Assembly: GCA_963942565.1 (NCBI GenBank)
Contig: OZ012685.1
Span: 48,325,360-48,389,359, forward strand
Reading direction: 5' to 3'
DNA length: 64,000 bases
Origin: Maea johnstoni
Taxonomy: Eukaryota; Annelida; Polychaeta; Spionida; Magelonidae
The position numbers and the translations under genes are program-made. The notes under the pieces are model-generated. The model made no database searches. It had not been told where the DNA came from and worked only from the letters and a program-made list of their open reading frames with translations. Shown here piece by piece: positions 12,435 to 45,468 of the stretch. The stretch's first letter is position 1; each line of letters begins with the position of its first letter.

Positions 12435-15400
12435 CACACGCCCATATCACAATCAGGTGTACCAAAGGGGTGTCACTTTTGGTGAAAAATGAAAGGCAGA
12501 ACTAAACTTGGCCACATATCACAGATGAATGGCCTATGTGTCAGGTTTATTTTCCTGAAGTATAAGAGCACAGTTGTTTTTTATAAAAAAGATAGGGATG
12601 GTTATTTAAAACAACTTCAATTTTTGGGAAAACCCCCATATTTATGCAATACTGGTCTTTTCTCAGATTTAAGTGGAGTATTTGGCTCTATTTTGGCACA
12701 GATGATGTTGGTGAACATTGATATTAATAAATAAAACACAAAAACGTGATGTGAAATGACTTGGTACAAAATTAACAGGTGGTAAAGGCAATTTTGCTCA
12801 AAATAAATGTGAGCAACACCACAACAGAATGTATGTATTTCAAATACATACATGTATTGATGAACAACAGTTCCCTGACTGCAGCTTACAGGACTATGCA
12901 ACTTTCTGATACAATTTCGGGCTGTCACAAGAGTAAAAAATCAAATTTCACTGACATTAGTAAGCTCACACATGGGGGGTACGTACTCTACATCAGTCTT
13001 CTGGACAAAGGGCTATACTATTTGGGACAAAAATGACCTATTCTGCAATTTACTTATGTTGAAGGAAGTTTAATTCACATATAATGACCAACATACCATT
13101 ATGTTAGTTACTTTTTCTTCTTTTAAGTATGAAGAAAATTTCAATGCAAAATTCTCTTTGTCAAAAACAAAACTATATGTAAAACATTAATAAGTGGTAA
13201 TTTTTAGTAAGTGGCAACTTACTATTGCCCATAGTTCACTTATTACTAGTCAGGGACATTTGAATGATTTTAACACATTTCAGGCTGTCTAGTACTTAGA
13301 AAATTGAACATTGTACACATAGTAGCCTGGCTATGCGAAGGGGGTACGTACTATACAGCAGTACTATGGAACAAAAGGGTATAATATTTGGAACAAAAAT
13401 AACTTATTTTGCAATACTTATTTTGAAGGAAGTTAAATTCATAATGAGGAAAAAGGCTCTGAGATAAGCTGCCGATCCTCATTCTCAATTCTCCTCATAG
13501 GATGAGTGTGTAGATGCCTTGCCTATTGAGTTAATAACATATATACGCTATTAGCAATGCTTTTTCTATTAAAGCTTTTGCATCATCAGGTAGATGGTCT
13601 TTTTTTACCCATTTCATCATATACAGAATGGTTCTACTTGAAACTTTTAAGGATACCTGCAAGCTAGGTGTTTAATAGCCTTCATATTCACCTTTTGAAG
13701 AAAATTGTCAAACCTCAATAGGAACAGTTCAGAAGTTTTGCTCTAATCATGGTCAGTCCAAGGTTTTCAAAATGGTGACTTTGGAATGACCCCTTTATCA
13801 GATTGTGTCATTTAACATGAGAATGACTAGATTGCATGGTCTCCTACAAAAATTGTTTTCCCAATAGAACTTGCTCAACATAGATTCCAGCTTATTTCTG
13901 ACTATGTGAAAAAATATTCACTGTAAAATAGGAATAATCATAGGTGGACTATCAGTTCAAACTGGTACTTCAAGACTTAGGGGTACCATCATTTCCACTT
14001 GTAAATGATCTAGGTCCAGGTGATTTGAATTGCAATTGTAACTTCCTGTAGCTACAGATATTGTCAATCCTCACCTGTCCATATATGTACGATTTTGAGC
14101 AAAGCCTGAATTGAATAATTCCAAATTGAAAGGCTTTTGGGATGGGCGAGCTAGTTGTTTATCAGATATGTCTGAATATCAAAAACATATTCTAATATAT
14201 AGGCATGCATGAGGACATCCATTAGTAGAATACCATTATATGCATTATGCATTAGGGATCAACTTACACAGATTATACTGTATAGAGTATTGCAGGTTTG
14301 TTATTTTTCAATAACACTTACATCTAAACACCTCTGTAGGTTTTAAGTTTTTTGGGAAGCCCACGTTATGGTACATGTACTCTCTATTTCTTAATTGCAT
14401 AGCAGACCTCCATAGGTGGGACATTTTCCAAATTGAAGGCGATCAAACTCCCAAGGTTCTTCTGTACATGTTCTATACTGAATTACCTATGGATGTGTGC
14501 ATTGGTCTTTGCATGAGGACTTAAATACTAGGACACCCCTGTTTGTCTTCATTAAGCAACACCTTATATTCAGATGAACCCTCCATAACATTACAATGAA
14601 TCTGTGTAATTGAACATAATTTCTTGTCCACAAGGTATTTAAACAGATCAGTGTCCACCTTGTGTATACATTGCTATGGTAGACAAACTATTATTCATTA
14701 CTAGGGTCAGTTATTTTTCTTAGGATTATAGAAATAAAGTCCCCTTTCCCAGGTAGGGAACTGCTTTTTTATTTCTGATGTACATATAACTACATATTTT
14801 TATTCAGTTTGAATATTCAATTTGAACCATAAGTATGAAACAGCTGTTCTTAAATAAACTTAGAATGAATAAAAAGCGAGTTATGACAATTTGACAAAGG
14901 GCCACACTCACCTACGGTTGGAAAAGTAATAAGTTATTCATAATTTCTTTTCAAATGAAATAGTATTTGTAATTGTGATGGTGATTTTCAAAAGTAATTG
15001 TAATATTAATAGGGCCTATCCAAAGTAATTGTAATTGTAAGATATTGCTTTAAAAAGTAATTGACCACATGCCTGTTCACTAATAATGGCACAGTCAAAC
15101 TGGTATGTTACTCTTCTTGTTTTAAGTAAAAGTCTCTTTTTGCCAAAACCAGAATATATGTGAAACATGACATAGTGGTAATTTTTAGAGCAGATGGCAT
15201 AACTATTGCCCATAGTTCACTTATTACTAGTCAGGAACATGTGGATAATTTTAACACATTTCAGGCGGTCTGGTACTTTGATAATTGAACATTGTACACA
15301 TAGTGGCCTGGCAAGGCAAAGGGGGTACGTACTCTACAAATATAGTAAACATTTTAGAAATGAAATACATATATTTTCAATCAAATGTAGTTGAATGTAG

Positions 15401-16829
15401 TTGAAGCATGAAACAATTGTGCACATATTCAAATGTTCTTTCACATTTCAAACTATATATAAGATGAAAAGAAGTAACAAGCTCAAATGCAAAATGACAG
15501 CCTTTCAAAGCATCCTTTGCGCAGTTAATGCTCAGCAGTTTGCCCAATACAGGCTAGATGAGTTTCCACATTTAGAACTATTCTCAGGCCTTTTGATACT
15601 TTAAGAAATGGAACTTAATACAGCTTTGCATTTGAAAATTGGCCTATATCACTCGTTTGACATGAAGTTGTAGAGTACGTACCCCTCTGTGGACACTTAT
15701 GTTTTGGATCATGTAATGAGGATGCAACTCCCTCATTACTGTACCTTCCATTTAAAAAGGTACATATTTGAAGGTATGGTCTCTAAAAAGCATTGGGCAT
15801 TAGCAGACAATTACACCACAGAAGTATTGCTTAATAAATTCCCAGATCTAATGATGGAAATTTGGGATGTTAGGCATTTAAAGACCAAAACTGAAGGTTA
15901 AGAGTTCTCATTTATAGATGAATATGCAGGTTTAAATTTAGCCTTTTGATTGATACAAAAGGGCTATTCACCTGGCCCTAGAAAAAGAAGACATGCTTTG
16001 ATACAAAGCAACTCTACCTAGGGGGTACGTACTCTACAGGGGGGTACGTACTCTACAATGCTCTTTACGGTGATATATTCCAGAGAAGCTAGGAATTGTT
16101 GTCATATATGTTATTGTTCCAAGTACCTCCCAAGGCCCTTTATACAGTGACATTGAAGTTGCCTTTATTCAGTCAGTCTTTACTTGTTTTAACTAGAGGG
16201 GTCATGGGGGGTACGTACACTACAAATTTTTCATGAAATTATGGCTTACAATAAGCACATTTTTTCAAGCTAATTTCTATTGTATCCCAAAATTTTAAAA
16301 GATATATTGCAAGTATGGGTGATTAGGGTCTCAAAAATCTTCTTTTATCCTTTAGGATGCCTTTTCCTATTATCTTTAAGATATTCCAAAGAAGTTATGG
16401 TTAATAAGTTTAAAAACCTCAAAATCCGTAACAGTTGACATATTTTGTACATGTGGAAAATCAGAAATTTTATCATACATTTTTTTCTTGCAACGCCATT
16501 TTAATTCCATCTCATACATGTGCCTACACAATGTAACTTATAATTCTTTGTAATGTCAAGCACAGGTAATTTTATGTCCACTTGAAAGAACAGCAAAATC
16601 AAAGTGAGCAGCCGTAACGCCCGTTTTTTGTCATTTTTGGGTTGATAAAAGGGCATACCTCCACCATTTTTTGACCGATTCTCATGATTTTTGTGTGCGC
16701 AGAAAGATCTCTATGAGATCTTTTCAGATGCATTAGAGGCTGTTATCTTTGAATCCTTCTAATTTTTTTATCTATCCGTAACAGTGCGAAATTGAATGTG
16801 GTACACCTGATTGTGATATGGCCGTAGTG
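12435..16829. mobile_element. CACTA-like non-autonomous element, about 4.4 kb
   Basis: Near-identical inverted ends: CCATATCACAATCAGGTGTA at about 12442-12461 faces its reverse complement at 16800-16819, 27 bp with one mismatch, extending to CAC(T)ACG at the outermost edge. The interior has seven GGGGTACGTACTCTACA motifs and a diverged 250-bp duplication (13090-13350, 15086-15340). CACTA termini plus repeated subterminal motifs fit EnSpm/CACTA elements; no clear target duplication and no transposase are visible. Confidence 0.55.
12974..16224. repeat. Seven copies of a GTACGTAC-centred 17-bp motif
   Basis: GGGGTACGTACTCTACA at about 12974, 13340, 15321, 16021, 16039 and 16206 (the last ACAC, that at 13340 CTATACA) and once inverted at 15669-15686. 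Placed only inside the 12.4-16.8 kb inverted ends. Confidence 0.9.
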
Positions 16830-16960
16830 CTCAGACTAAATAAATAGACTCAAGTGTCATGGTGGCCTCTTTTCCACTGAAGAGAGCTGTTTACCCCAGC
16901 AGAGAGATGTAATGTCCTACTTTAACCCCTAAGCTGATGATTACTACACAACTCATAGCA

Positions 16961-17322
16961 GGGTGTCAGCCAGCAGGGTGCGTGGGTGTATTTTGGACAC
17001 CAATACCCTCAAAAACCCGACATCAGGATGTCCGTTTTATCTGAGAGGAATCTATACAAATGTGAATTTCAAGCAAATATTTACAACCTCCATGACATTA
17101 CGATAAGATATAATGCATTTCCTCAATATGCAACTACATCTATGAATATTATCTGATTGTTTTGTGGTCCTCCTTTTCGAAAATAAAATCCTGAAAAAAA
17201 AACTTTTCTGACAGGCATGAATTTCTATAACATTTTCACAGAAATATTTGGGCATTCAGGGGGGTGAAATTTGAGGGTTTGGGTGTCCAAAAGACGCACA
17301 GATGCCCTGCTGGATAAGACTA
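16961..17322. mobile_element. GTCTTAGCC-family MITE with two left ends
   Basis: Starts GGTGTCAGCCAGCAGGGTG and ends with the inverse of the same left end (TGTCCAAAAGACGC...CCCTGCTGGATAAGAC), so it is a head-to-head chimera. Confidence 0.75.
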
Positions 17323-17347
17323 CGTAAGGTGTTGATCCCTGCCAATA

Positions 17348-17577
17348 TTAACCCATTCACACTCAGAATTCCTTTAGCAATTATCATCTGCTACTCTCAT
17401 ACTTTTAAAAATACCTTGGGAATAAAGCAAAAGTTCACAAAATATTTGAAGGAGAGTTGTTGTATGGCTTCTGATCAACATTTCTCCTTCAAATTTTTTC
17501 CACAAAATGCTTTTGTAAGTAAGATATTACCAAAATCATCAGGCCTTTTTTGGCCACCCTGAGTGTTAATGAGTTAA
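17348..17577. mobile_element. TTAA MITE family E
   Basis: TTAACCCATTCACACTC ... GAGTGTTAATGAGTTAA, 40 bases from the EEF2K exon donor, inside intron 1. Confidence 0.85.
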
Positions 17578-17616
17578 ATTCCCGGTTAAGAGCCTGGATA
17601 TTTAAGAGTTTCTTAC

Positions 17617-18023
17617 CTTTGTCTCCATCTTGACCTGTACCTCGTCCTCAACCCATTTCTTCTTCAGCGCGCTGTAGCGATGCCTGATGGCCGTCTCCGT
17701 CTCCAGGCTGTCCAGGCAAAACTGCGCCCACGGATCCTTCAACTTCTTCACCATCTGTATCGCCCGCTTCCATCGCATGGCAACCTTGTTCACCTTGGTG
17801 ACAACGGGAGCCGGTGGGGCCTCGATGTGAAACGATGGTTTCGAGAAGCTGTTGAGGTTGAGCTTCGGTAGGGCGAGCGCCCTGGATCGGCGCCGTTCGC
17901 GCAGGGACATGCGCGGGGGTGGCATCGGTTCGTCGGAATCGTCGCTGTGGTCGGCGTCGCCACCGCTGTCACCGCCACCTCCCATGGACATATCGTAGTC
18001 CATGTCCCCGATGTCTGTGATGG
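17617..18023 (-). CDS. EEF2K: Elongation factor 2 kinase, N-terminal coding exon (partial)
   Basis: eEF2K is the calcium/calmodulin-activated atypical alpha-kinase that phosphorylates eEF2 and slows translation elongation. Read on the minus strand, the exon is open from the gap edge and ends in a consensus donor (ACAAAG/GTAAGA at 17617/17616). Its last about 55 residues align without gaps to human eEF2K residues from about 81: WKRAIQMVKKLKDPWAQF matches the calmodulin-binding WKHAIQKAKHMPDPWAEF, including the anchoring W and I, followed by RHRYSALKKKW and DEVQVKM. Upstream is a Gly/Asp/Ser-rich acidic stretch and a proline/arginine patch, more divergent than the vertebrate protein. The frame stays open 5' of the first Met in view (18003), and the residues ITDIGD just before it resemble human ITDD, so the true start is probably inside the gap. 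The splice is phase 0. The kinase domain itself is not in the window. Confidence 0.9.
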
Positions 18024-18223
18024 NNNNNNNNNNNNNNNNNNNNNNNNNNNNNNNNNNNNNNNNNNNNNNNNNNNNNNNNNNNNNNNNNNNNNNNNNNNNN
18101 NNNNNNNNNNNNNNNNNNNNNNNNNNNNNNNNNNNNNNNNNNNNNNNNNNNNNNNNNNNNNNNNNNNNNNNNNNNNNNNNNNNNNNNNNNNNNNNNNNNN
18201 NNNNNNNNNNNNNNNNNNNNNNN
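18024..18223. other. Assembly gap (200 N)
   Basis: Exactly 200 undetermined bases, so the true size is probably unknown. The gap separates the EEF2K exon from the first visible receptor exon and probably hides the EEF2K start codon, the receptor's signal-peptide exon(s) and whatever promoters lie between. Confidence 1.
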
Positions 18224-18302
18224 GATAGAGATTTAGATATGCTATACCATTCTTGTGAAGATTAATGAGAATGCTCTAATCCTAGTCTTAATTTTCTTGT
18301 AG

Positions 18303-40103
<21,801 letters not shown>

Positions 40104-40138
40104 GTTAGGATTTCCCTAGAATCTCTTCAAACCAAATA

Positions 40139-40350
40139 TTAACCCTTACGCTGCTGCTGGCTAATTTTGCCAATACGAAATGACACAAAAACGTTGAAAA
40201 ATGACCGAAACGCTGGCATTTGGGTACTCATCGGAGAGTGCTCAGTGAGAGCTTTCAAATGAATACCAACATGACATGGTTTAGATGGTTTTCAAAAATC
40301 TTTGCGTTTTTGGGCTTTGCATGAAAATAGCCTCAGCATTGGAAGGGTAT
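40139..40350 (+). mobile_element. TTAA MITE family A in the receptor 3' UTR
   Basis: TTAACCCTTACGCTGCTGCT to CAGCATTGGAAGGGT, 36 bases after the stop codon. Confidence 0.83.
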
Positions 40351-40665
40351 ATATAGTAATGAAAAGAAGGCACATGAAAGTGGGATCTCTGTGATAGACC
40401 GCCACCCTCTTATGTGTAACATCACCATGTAATATTGTTGTTATTTTATATTGATAAAAACTCACACAAATGATTGTACATGTTTGTACGCAAAAGCTTG
40501 TGATAAACGCAAGCTGTCTCTGCAAGTTACTTGATTGTATAGTTATGATTCCTATGAATGCTGGTACAGAACCTATAAGTATATGACAAAGAATGTGGTA
40601 CTGTTTCCATGTTCATAGCAGAACCAAAAATATAGCATGCAAAAAAATGATAGTTACTAGTACAG

Positions 40666-40976
40666 TGTCTTAGCCAGCTGGGGATCTGGGTGTCATTTCG
40701 ACACCCAAACCCTAAAAAAATCCCAAATTAGAACACCCAATATCTTTTGAAGTGCATTTCAAGAAATGCCCATTCCAAGCAAATAATTTTGAAATAGTCA
40801 CTTCAATGTGAATGCTAGGATATTACTTTTAGGTATTATTCAGATCCTCAATGAGAAAATGTATCCTTATGGTTGTGAATTGTAGATACTATGTTCTCAC
40901 TTAGAATATTGGACGCTCAAAGATTTCATAACATCCCATTTTGGGCACCCATATTCAAAATCCTGGCTAAGACTAT
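40666..40976 (+). mobile_element. GTCTTAGCC-family MITE in the receptor 3' UTR
   Basis: GTGTCTTAGCCAGCTGGGG to ATCCTGGCTAAGACTATG. Confidence 0.82.
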
Positions 40977-41114
40977 GTACTAGTATATAAATTCTTTAAT
41001 ACTGATAATCCTTACTAAAAAATTGTATAACCATATAGAATAGTGAATGAAATGTATTTTCCTACTGACAGTATTTGTATTATACAATTTTTTCATCCAG
41101 TAGTTTCATGGCAT

Positions 41115-41374
41115 TTTGTACTAAGTATTCATTTCTTGCATTGTACAGCCTAGAAAAGATATCCCTAGGTAAAAGTAGGACATTAAAATAACATGCATAA
41201 ATACCATATCTTGTAATAATACCTTTTCAATCTTCAGTTTTTAACATTATACAAAGTATTCATTTCTTGCATTGTACAGCCTAGAAAAAAAATAACCTTA
41301 GATAAAAGAAGGACATTCAAGATAACATGCATAAATACAATATTGTGTAATAATACCTTTTCAATGTTCAGTTT
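41115..41374 (+). repeat. 130-bp tandem duplication in the 3' UTR
   Basis: AAGTATTCATTTCTTGCATT ... ATAATACCTTTTCAAT occurs at about 41120 and 41250. Confidence 0.9.
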
Positions 41375-41651
41375 TTAAGTTCAAATTCATCTATATTATG
41401 TCTTACACCATACAGGCAGCTTATACTATATCTAATGAAGACAGTGCATCATTTTCTAGTAGATTAGAATCATGTTTATGAAATGAAATGGTAGCAAATT
41501 TAACGAACAGCATGAAATTAATCATGAATTTTCTTGTAGGAAAATACTATGGATAGAGATTTCATATGAAGCATTAGAAAGATAACATAATCATGTACAT
41601 TGATGTAGTGCTTTTTCACTGATGACCATGCATGTAATAGATTGAAATGGA

Positions 41652-41657
41652 AATAAA
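41652..41657 (+). terminator. Candidate polyadenylation signal of the receptor gene
   Basis: AATAAA, followed within about 25-40 bases by AAGTTGTGTTTTCTT, a GT/T-rich downstream element. No earlier AATAAA was seen after the stop codon. Confidence 0.55.
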
Positions 41658-42660
41658 CATCTGTAATCAAATCTAAGTTGTGTTTTCTTATTATTAATGC
41701 ATTTATAGTATGTTGATATTTAACTGTTCACTAACTGAAAGAAATGCTGTAAGATCACGAAATGGCAACTTCTCAAAGTGATTGTTCTTTCGCTTTTATT
41801 TAAAAAAAAATATTTGTCAAATTGATTTCAATCATGTCTTTCAAATTCTTCAAGTTTTTACTGCTATTAATGTGGATATGTCCCCCTTATATTGAGGCAT
41901 AAAAGAAAGAACAATCCTGCCAACTATTTTTGAAGTGGCAGTTTTTAATAATAAATCTCAAACCAATTCATTTTAAAAATCAAATTTTTTTAATCATGTC
42001 TACCCTAGAACATTAAGTAAACAATGGTATTCCATGATGATATATAATGTAAATCTACATCAATTAACCTGCTCATACCTGCAGTGTACATATTGGTCTA
42101 AGACCCTGGTGTACCGTAAATTCTCGGAAATTTTAGCCGCCCTAGGAATCTCGGCCACTATAATTAACTTACAAAATAATTACTGGTGAATCTCCCCCAC
42201 CCCCGATCCAACAAAGGACACATCTCACCAAATATCGGCCACCAAGTAAATTTCATTGATATAAAAGAAAATATTTAGATTTCCACAGTTTGCGATTGAT
42301 TTTAGATTATGAACGATCGTTTCTAGTGCCCATAATTGCCAATACACGCTTGTCAACAAGTATAATTCAATATGTAATTGGCGTGCGGCAGCAAGAATAC
42401 AAAAAGTAAACAATGACAATGTTTAGATTTGCAAAGACTGCGATTGGTTTTAGATTATAAACGATCGTTTCTAATGCCCCCTATCTGCCAAAACACGATT
42501 GTTGTGCAAATGGAAGTATGTAGCCTATCTGCGTGGAGAGTGAAATATAGTGTGGGTAGGTAGATAAGATTCTAAGCTGGGAAAGGAACTTGATAGGGTC
42601 AGCGAATTGATGTTTTCATTGATATTTTACCAAATTGAGGTTTGTTCGGTATAATAAAAC

Positions 42661-43093
42661 AAATATGACATCCCGGTGGGGATACCCTGATGCATGGTCT
42701 TAGCCAGCAGGGCGTCTGGGTGCCTTTTTGGACACCCAAAACCTTAAAAAGAACCCCTCAGGACACCCAAATATTTTTGTGTGGAATTTTTAAAAATCTT
42801 AATCTCAAGCTTGTAATTGAATTTTTTCATGTCCTCATAATTTCCATGACATTGTTTAATGATATCATGCCTTATTTTGATGAATTTATGCATGTTTATG
42901 GTTGAAATATGAGTATATTGCGATCCCCCTTAAAAATTTGGACACCCAAAAATTTTACAACTGCCAATTTTAGGCACCCAGTTTCTAAATCCTGGCCTCG
43001 TGAAGATGGTTTTCCCTTGGTTTCCCCCTCTGGGAAAACCATCCTCCCTCGGGAGACATTCCATCAGGGTATCCCCACCGGGATGTCATATTT
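42661..43093. mobile_element. TIR element interrupted by a GTCTTAGCC MITE
   Basis: Perfect 32-bp inverted ends: 42661-42692 (ATGACATCCCGGTGGGGATA) and 43062-43093. A GTCTTAGCC copy occupies 42695-42996. The remaining core has a small hairpin GATGGTTTTCCC/GGGAAAACCATC. Confidence 0.88.
42695..42996 (+). mobile_element. GTCTTAGCC-family MITE, nested
   Basis: GGTCTTAGCCAGCAGGGCGT to TTTCTAAATCCTGGCC; very similar to 5241-5550. Confidence 0.88.
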
Positions 43094-43194
43094 GTATAAT
43101 GGTCTTACCATTGAAAATATTCCTCTAGTATTTGTCAATATATGCAAGAAAAGAATTTATGGAGAGCCTTAGGTGTTAAACTGTTGTAGGCACA

Positions 43195-43499
43195 TAGTCT
43201 TAGCCAGCAGGGTATCTGGGTGTCATTTGGACACCCAAACTATCAAAAATCATCTCCTGGGACACCCAAATTCTTCTGCAAGTAATTTCTTAAAATGTCA
43301 ATTTCAAGCATATAGTCACATAATAATATATAATACCTGTATATAGTAATGGGAAACAATATTATGCCTTATTTCAATTAATAAATACATGTTAATGGTT
43401 TTAATCATTATTCTATGGTCTCCTTTGAAAAATAGGACACACAAATATTTTACAATATCCTACTTTGGGCACCCAGTTTCTAAATCCTGGATAAGACCT
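43195..43499 (+). mobile_element. GTCTTAGCC-family MITE
   Basis: AGTCTTAGCCAGCAGGGTAT to CTAAATCCTGGATAAGACCT. Confidence 0.83.
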
Positions 43500-43582
43500 T
43501 ACGTAGGCATATACATGCTTTTCTACTGCTGCATAAATAATAACAGCTCATATCGTATCGTTATTTTCTTAAAGCACCAGAA

Positions 43583-43842
43583 ACAGGGACTTAACCAGGA
43601 CCCTCTTTTGTACAGGCAACATTTTCTATGAAGAATTTACAATTTTGACTTTTTCGGGTAATAACCAAATATTTTCCTATAAAACCATCTTCTATGACAT
43701 GACTGAAGAGTAAATTGCCATTTTGAAACAATAGGCTATTAAATGTAGTGAGTGTAGTAGTTGAGTAGCTAAATTTAGATGGGCAGAAATTTTAGAATTG
43801 CTGTTTTAGACAAGCATTTTTAAAATCGTGACTAAGACCTTG
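43583..43842 (+). mobile_element. GTCTTAGCC-related element, GACTTAACCAGGACC subtype
   Basis: CAGGGACTTAACCAGGACCC to AAAATCGTGACTAAGACC; related to 46402-46560 and 51831-52142. Confidence 0.65.
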
Positions 43843-44119
43843 ATCAGAAATCTTACATTTTGTTTATTGCTTTCACAAAAAATGACAAATTTTGTAATTA
43901 AATATTAAAACCTAAGCATTGAATACAAATTGGACCTTCAATAGGTTGTATTGGACGAGCTTTAGTAAAAGCGCTGAAAACAAAAAGTTATGTATGGTCA
44001 TCCATAAGAATAACTCCCATCAAAATCCATTTGATAGAAAAACTTTATTGCTGCCTTGAAAAGTTTATTTACAACATAAATACCTATAATATCTATTTAC
44101 AAATATCAACATCTTTCAC

Positions 44120-44435
44120 CAGGGTCTTAGCGAGCAGGGTGTCAGGGTCTTTTTGGCACCCTGGTCCACGAAAAATACCTATTTTGGGAGGAAAAGACAC
44201 CCTATCTTTTGATCAAATTGTTTTTAAAAATACTAATTACAAGTAGATATTTTAAAAAGTTTAATTCTTAAATGATAACTAAAACATTTGTTGAAGAAAT
44301 AAAGCTTATAATTACTTAATTTCTCAATATATATGGTCAGTATGATGACTTATTTTCAGTGAGGGGGTTTGGACACCCTGTCTTCTTAAAACCCCATTTT
44401 TGACACCCTGTTATTAAAATCCTGGCTAAGACCCA
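44120..44435 (+). mobile_element. GTCTTAGCC-family MITE
   Basis: AGGGTCTTAGCGAGCAGGGT to AAATCCTGGCTAAGACCC. Confidence 0.8.
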
Positions 44436-44571
44436 GTCTTACACTAATGATTCTATGATAAAATCAGGGTATGAATGATGAGAACGGCTATAACTACTTG
44501 GGTATTTGACTATTTTTCATTTGGTGAAATGAGGTAGGGCTAGTACACATTCAAGTAGGGAAAGTAAATTC

Positions 44572-44787
44572 TGAACCCTTCCAATGCTGAGGCTACTTTC
44601 CTCCGAAGCACAAGTGCGCAAAGATTTCTGAAAAACATCTAAAACCTGTCATATTGATATTCATTGGAAAACTGTTGCTGAGTACTTGCAAATGAGTATC
44701 CATATGCCAGGGTTTCAATCATTTTTTTCAGGTTTGTTTGTGTCATTTTGAATTGGCTAAATTAGCCACCACCAGCATAATGGTTAA
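44572..44787 (-). mobile_element. TTAA MITE family A
   Basis: TGAACCCTTCCAATGCTGAGG to CCAGCATAATGGTTAA. Confidence 0.82.
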
Positions 44788-44860
44788 GGGTACTACTTAG
44801 TGTTTCATTCACAGATCTGAATGGGGACAAGTGAGGTTGCCTGCTCATCATTTAATCATA

Positions 44861-45095
44861 AGGCCTAAAAAAAAGTTGTTTGTTTCCTGTAAACCTACTC
44901 TAACAAGTTTTTATTCAAACAAATCCCTACCCTTAAGTTTTTTCCGCCCTCCGAACTCCCAATCAACGTAAAACATGCATAAAACACACATTTTTGACCA
45001 AAAAAATAATGCAAAATTTTTTTTTTCACAGACCTACCTACCCCATTTTATTTCGGACCGTTACAGGAAACAAACAATTTCTTTTTTTGGGCCTA
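44861..45095. mobile_element. GGCCTAAAAAAAGTTGTTTG element, full length
   Basis: Inverted ends AGGCCTAAAAAAAAGTTGTT with TTTCCTGTAA and TTACAGGAAACAAACAATTT ... GGGCCT. Confidence 0.85.
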
Positions 45096-45384
45096 ATCAG
45101 AAGTACAAGAAAATAAACCTTTGTATTTATAGTTATCTGTATAACGAAGGCCTTGCACTTGGATACTGTATACCATGTTAATCATCACAGTTGAATAAAC
45201 GCCTAACGTCCACGTTAATTAATTGCTACCATTATTTGGACATCAAATACCTATGATAATATTGTACAACACGCAGACATGATAGTTTGTCATTCAACAC
45301 CGGGCTCCCAATTATTCAGCAACCACTTCCTAGGTGTTATTTGGATCCATAATAAAATATTCCATAAAAATCCAAAATGTCTTG

Positions 45385-45468
45385 TCACTTTTTCTTTGAT
45401 TTCATCATGGCTTTTAGTTCCGTAATTTCATTTTCCTGTAGATGAACTTCCGCGGTGGTTTCAGACAA
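45385..45468 (-). CDS. CBY1: CBY1 last coding exon
   Basis: Acceptor TCTGATTTCAG, 27 codons and TGA at 45387-45385. LSETTAEVHLQENEITELKA matches human LSESTAESHLMEKELDELRI; the end KSKKK is basic like human SRKRK, part of the nuclear localisation region in vertebrates. Confidence 0.95.
   Translation of the reverse strand: MSETTAEVHLQENEITELKAMMKSKKK

Larger units (their letters stand above)
40104..41680 (+). other. Receptor 3' UTR (probable)
   Basis: No coding sequence. It holds two MITEs (40139-40350 and 40666-40976) and a tandem duplication of about 130 bases (41115-41374). The first AATAAA I see after the stop is at 41652-41657, followed by GT-rich DNA, which would give a UTR of about 1.5 kb. 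Confidence 0.55.
41700..45384. other. Intergenic, repeats only
   Basis: Between the receptor 3' end and the CBY1 stop I see no exon. Content: an imperfect inverted repeat near 41760-41945, a direct repeat of about 70 bases (42284-42355 and 42424-42497), a nested TIR element at 42661-43093 and several GTCTTAGCC-family copies. Confidence 0.6.

Noticed and set aside
12489-13036. ORFs of about 80-100 residues at the left of the CACTA-like element
   Set aside because: No transposase motif, overlapping ORFs on both strands, no similarity I recognise.
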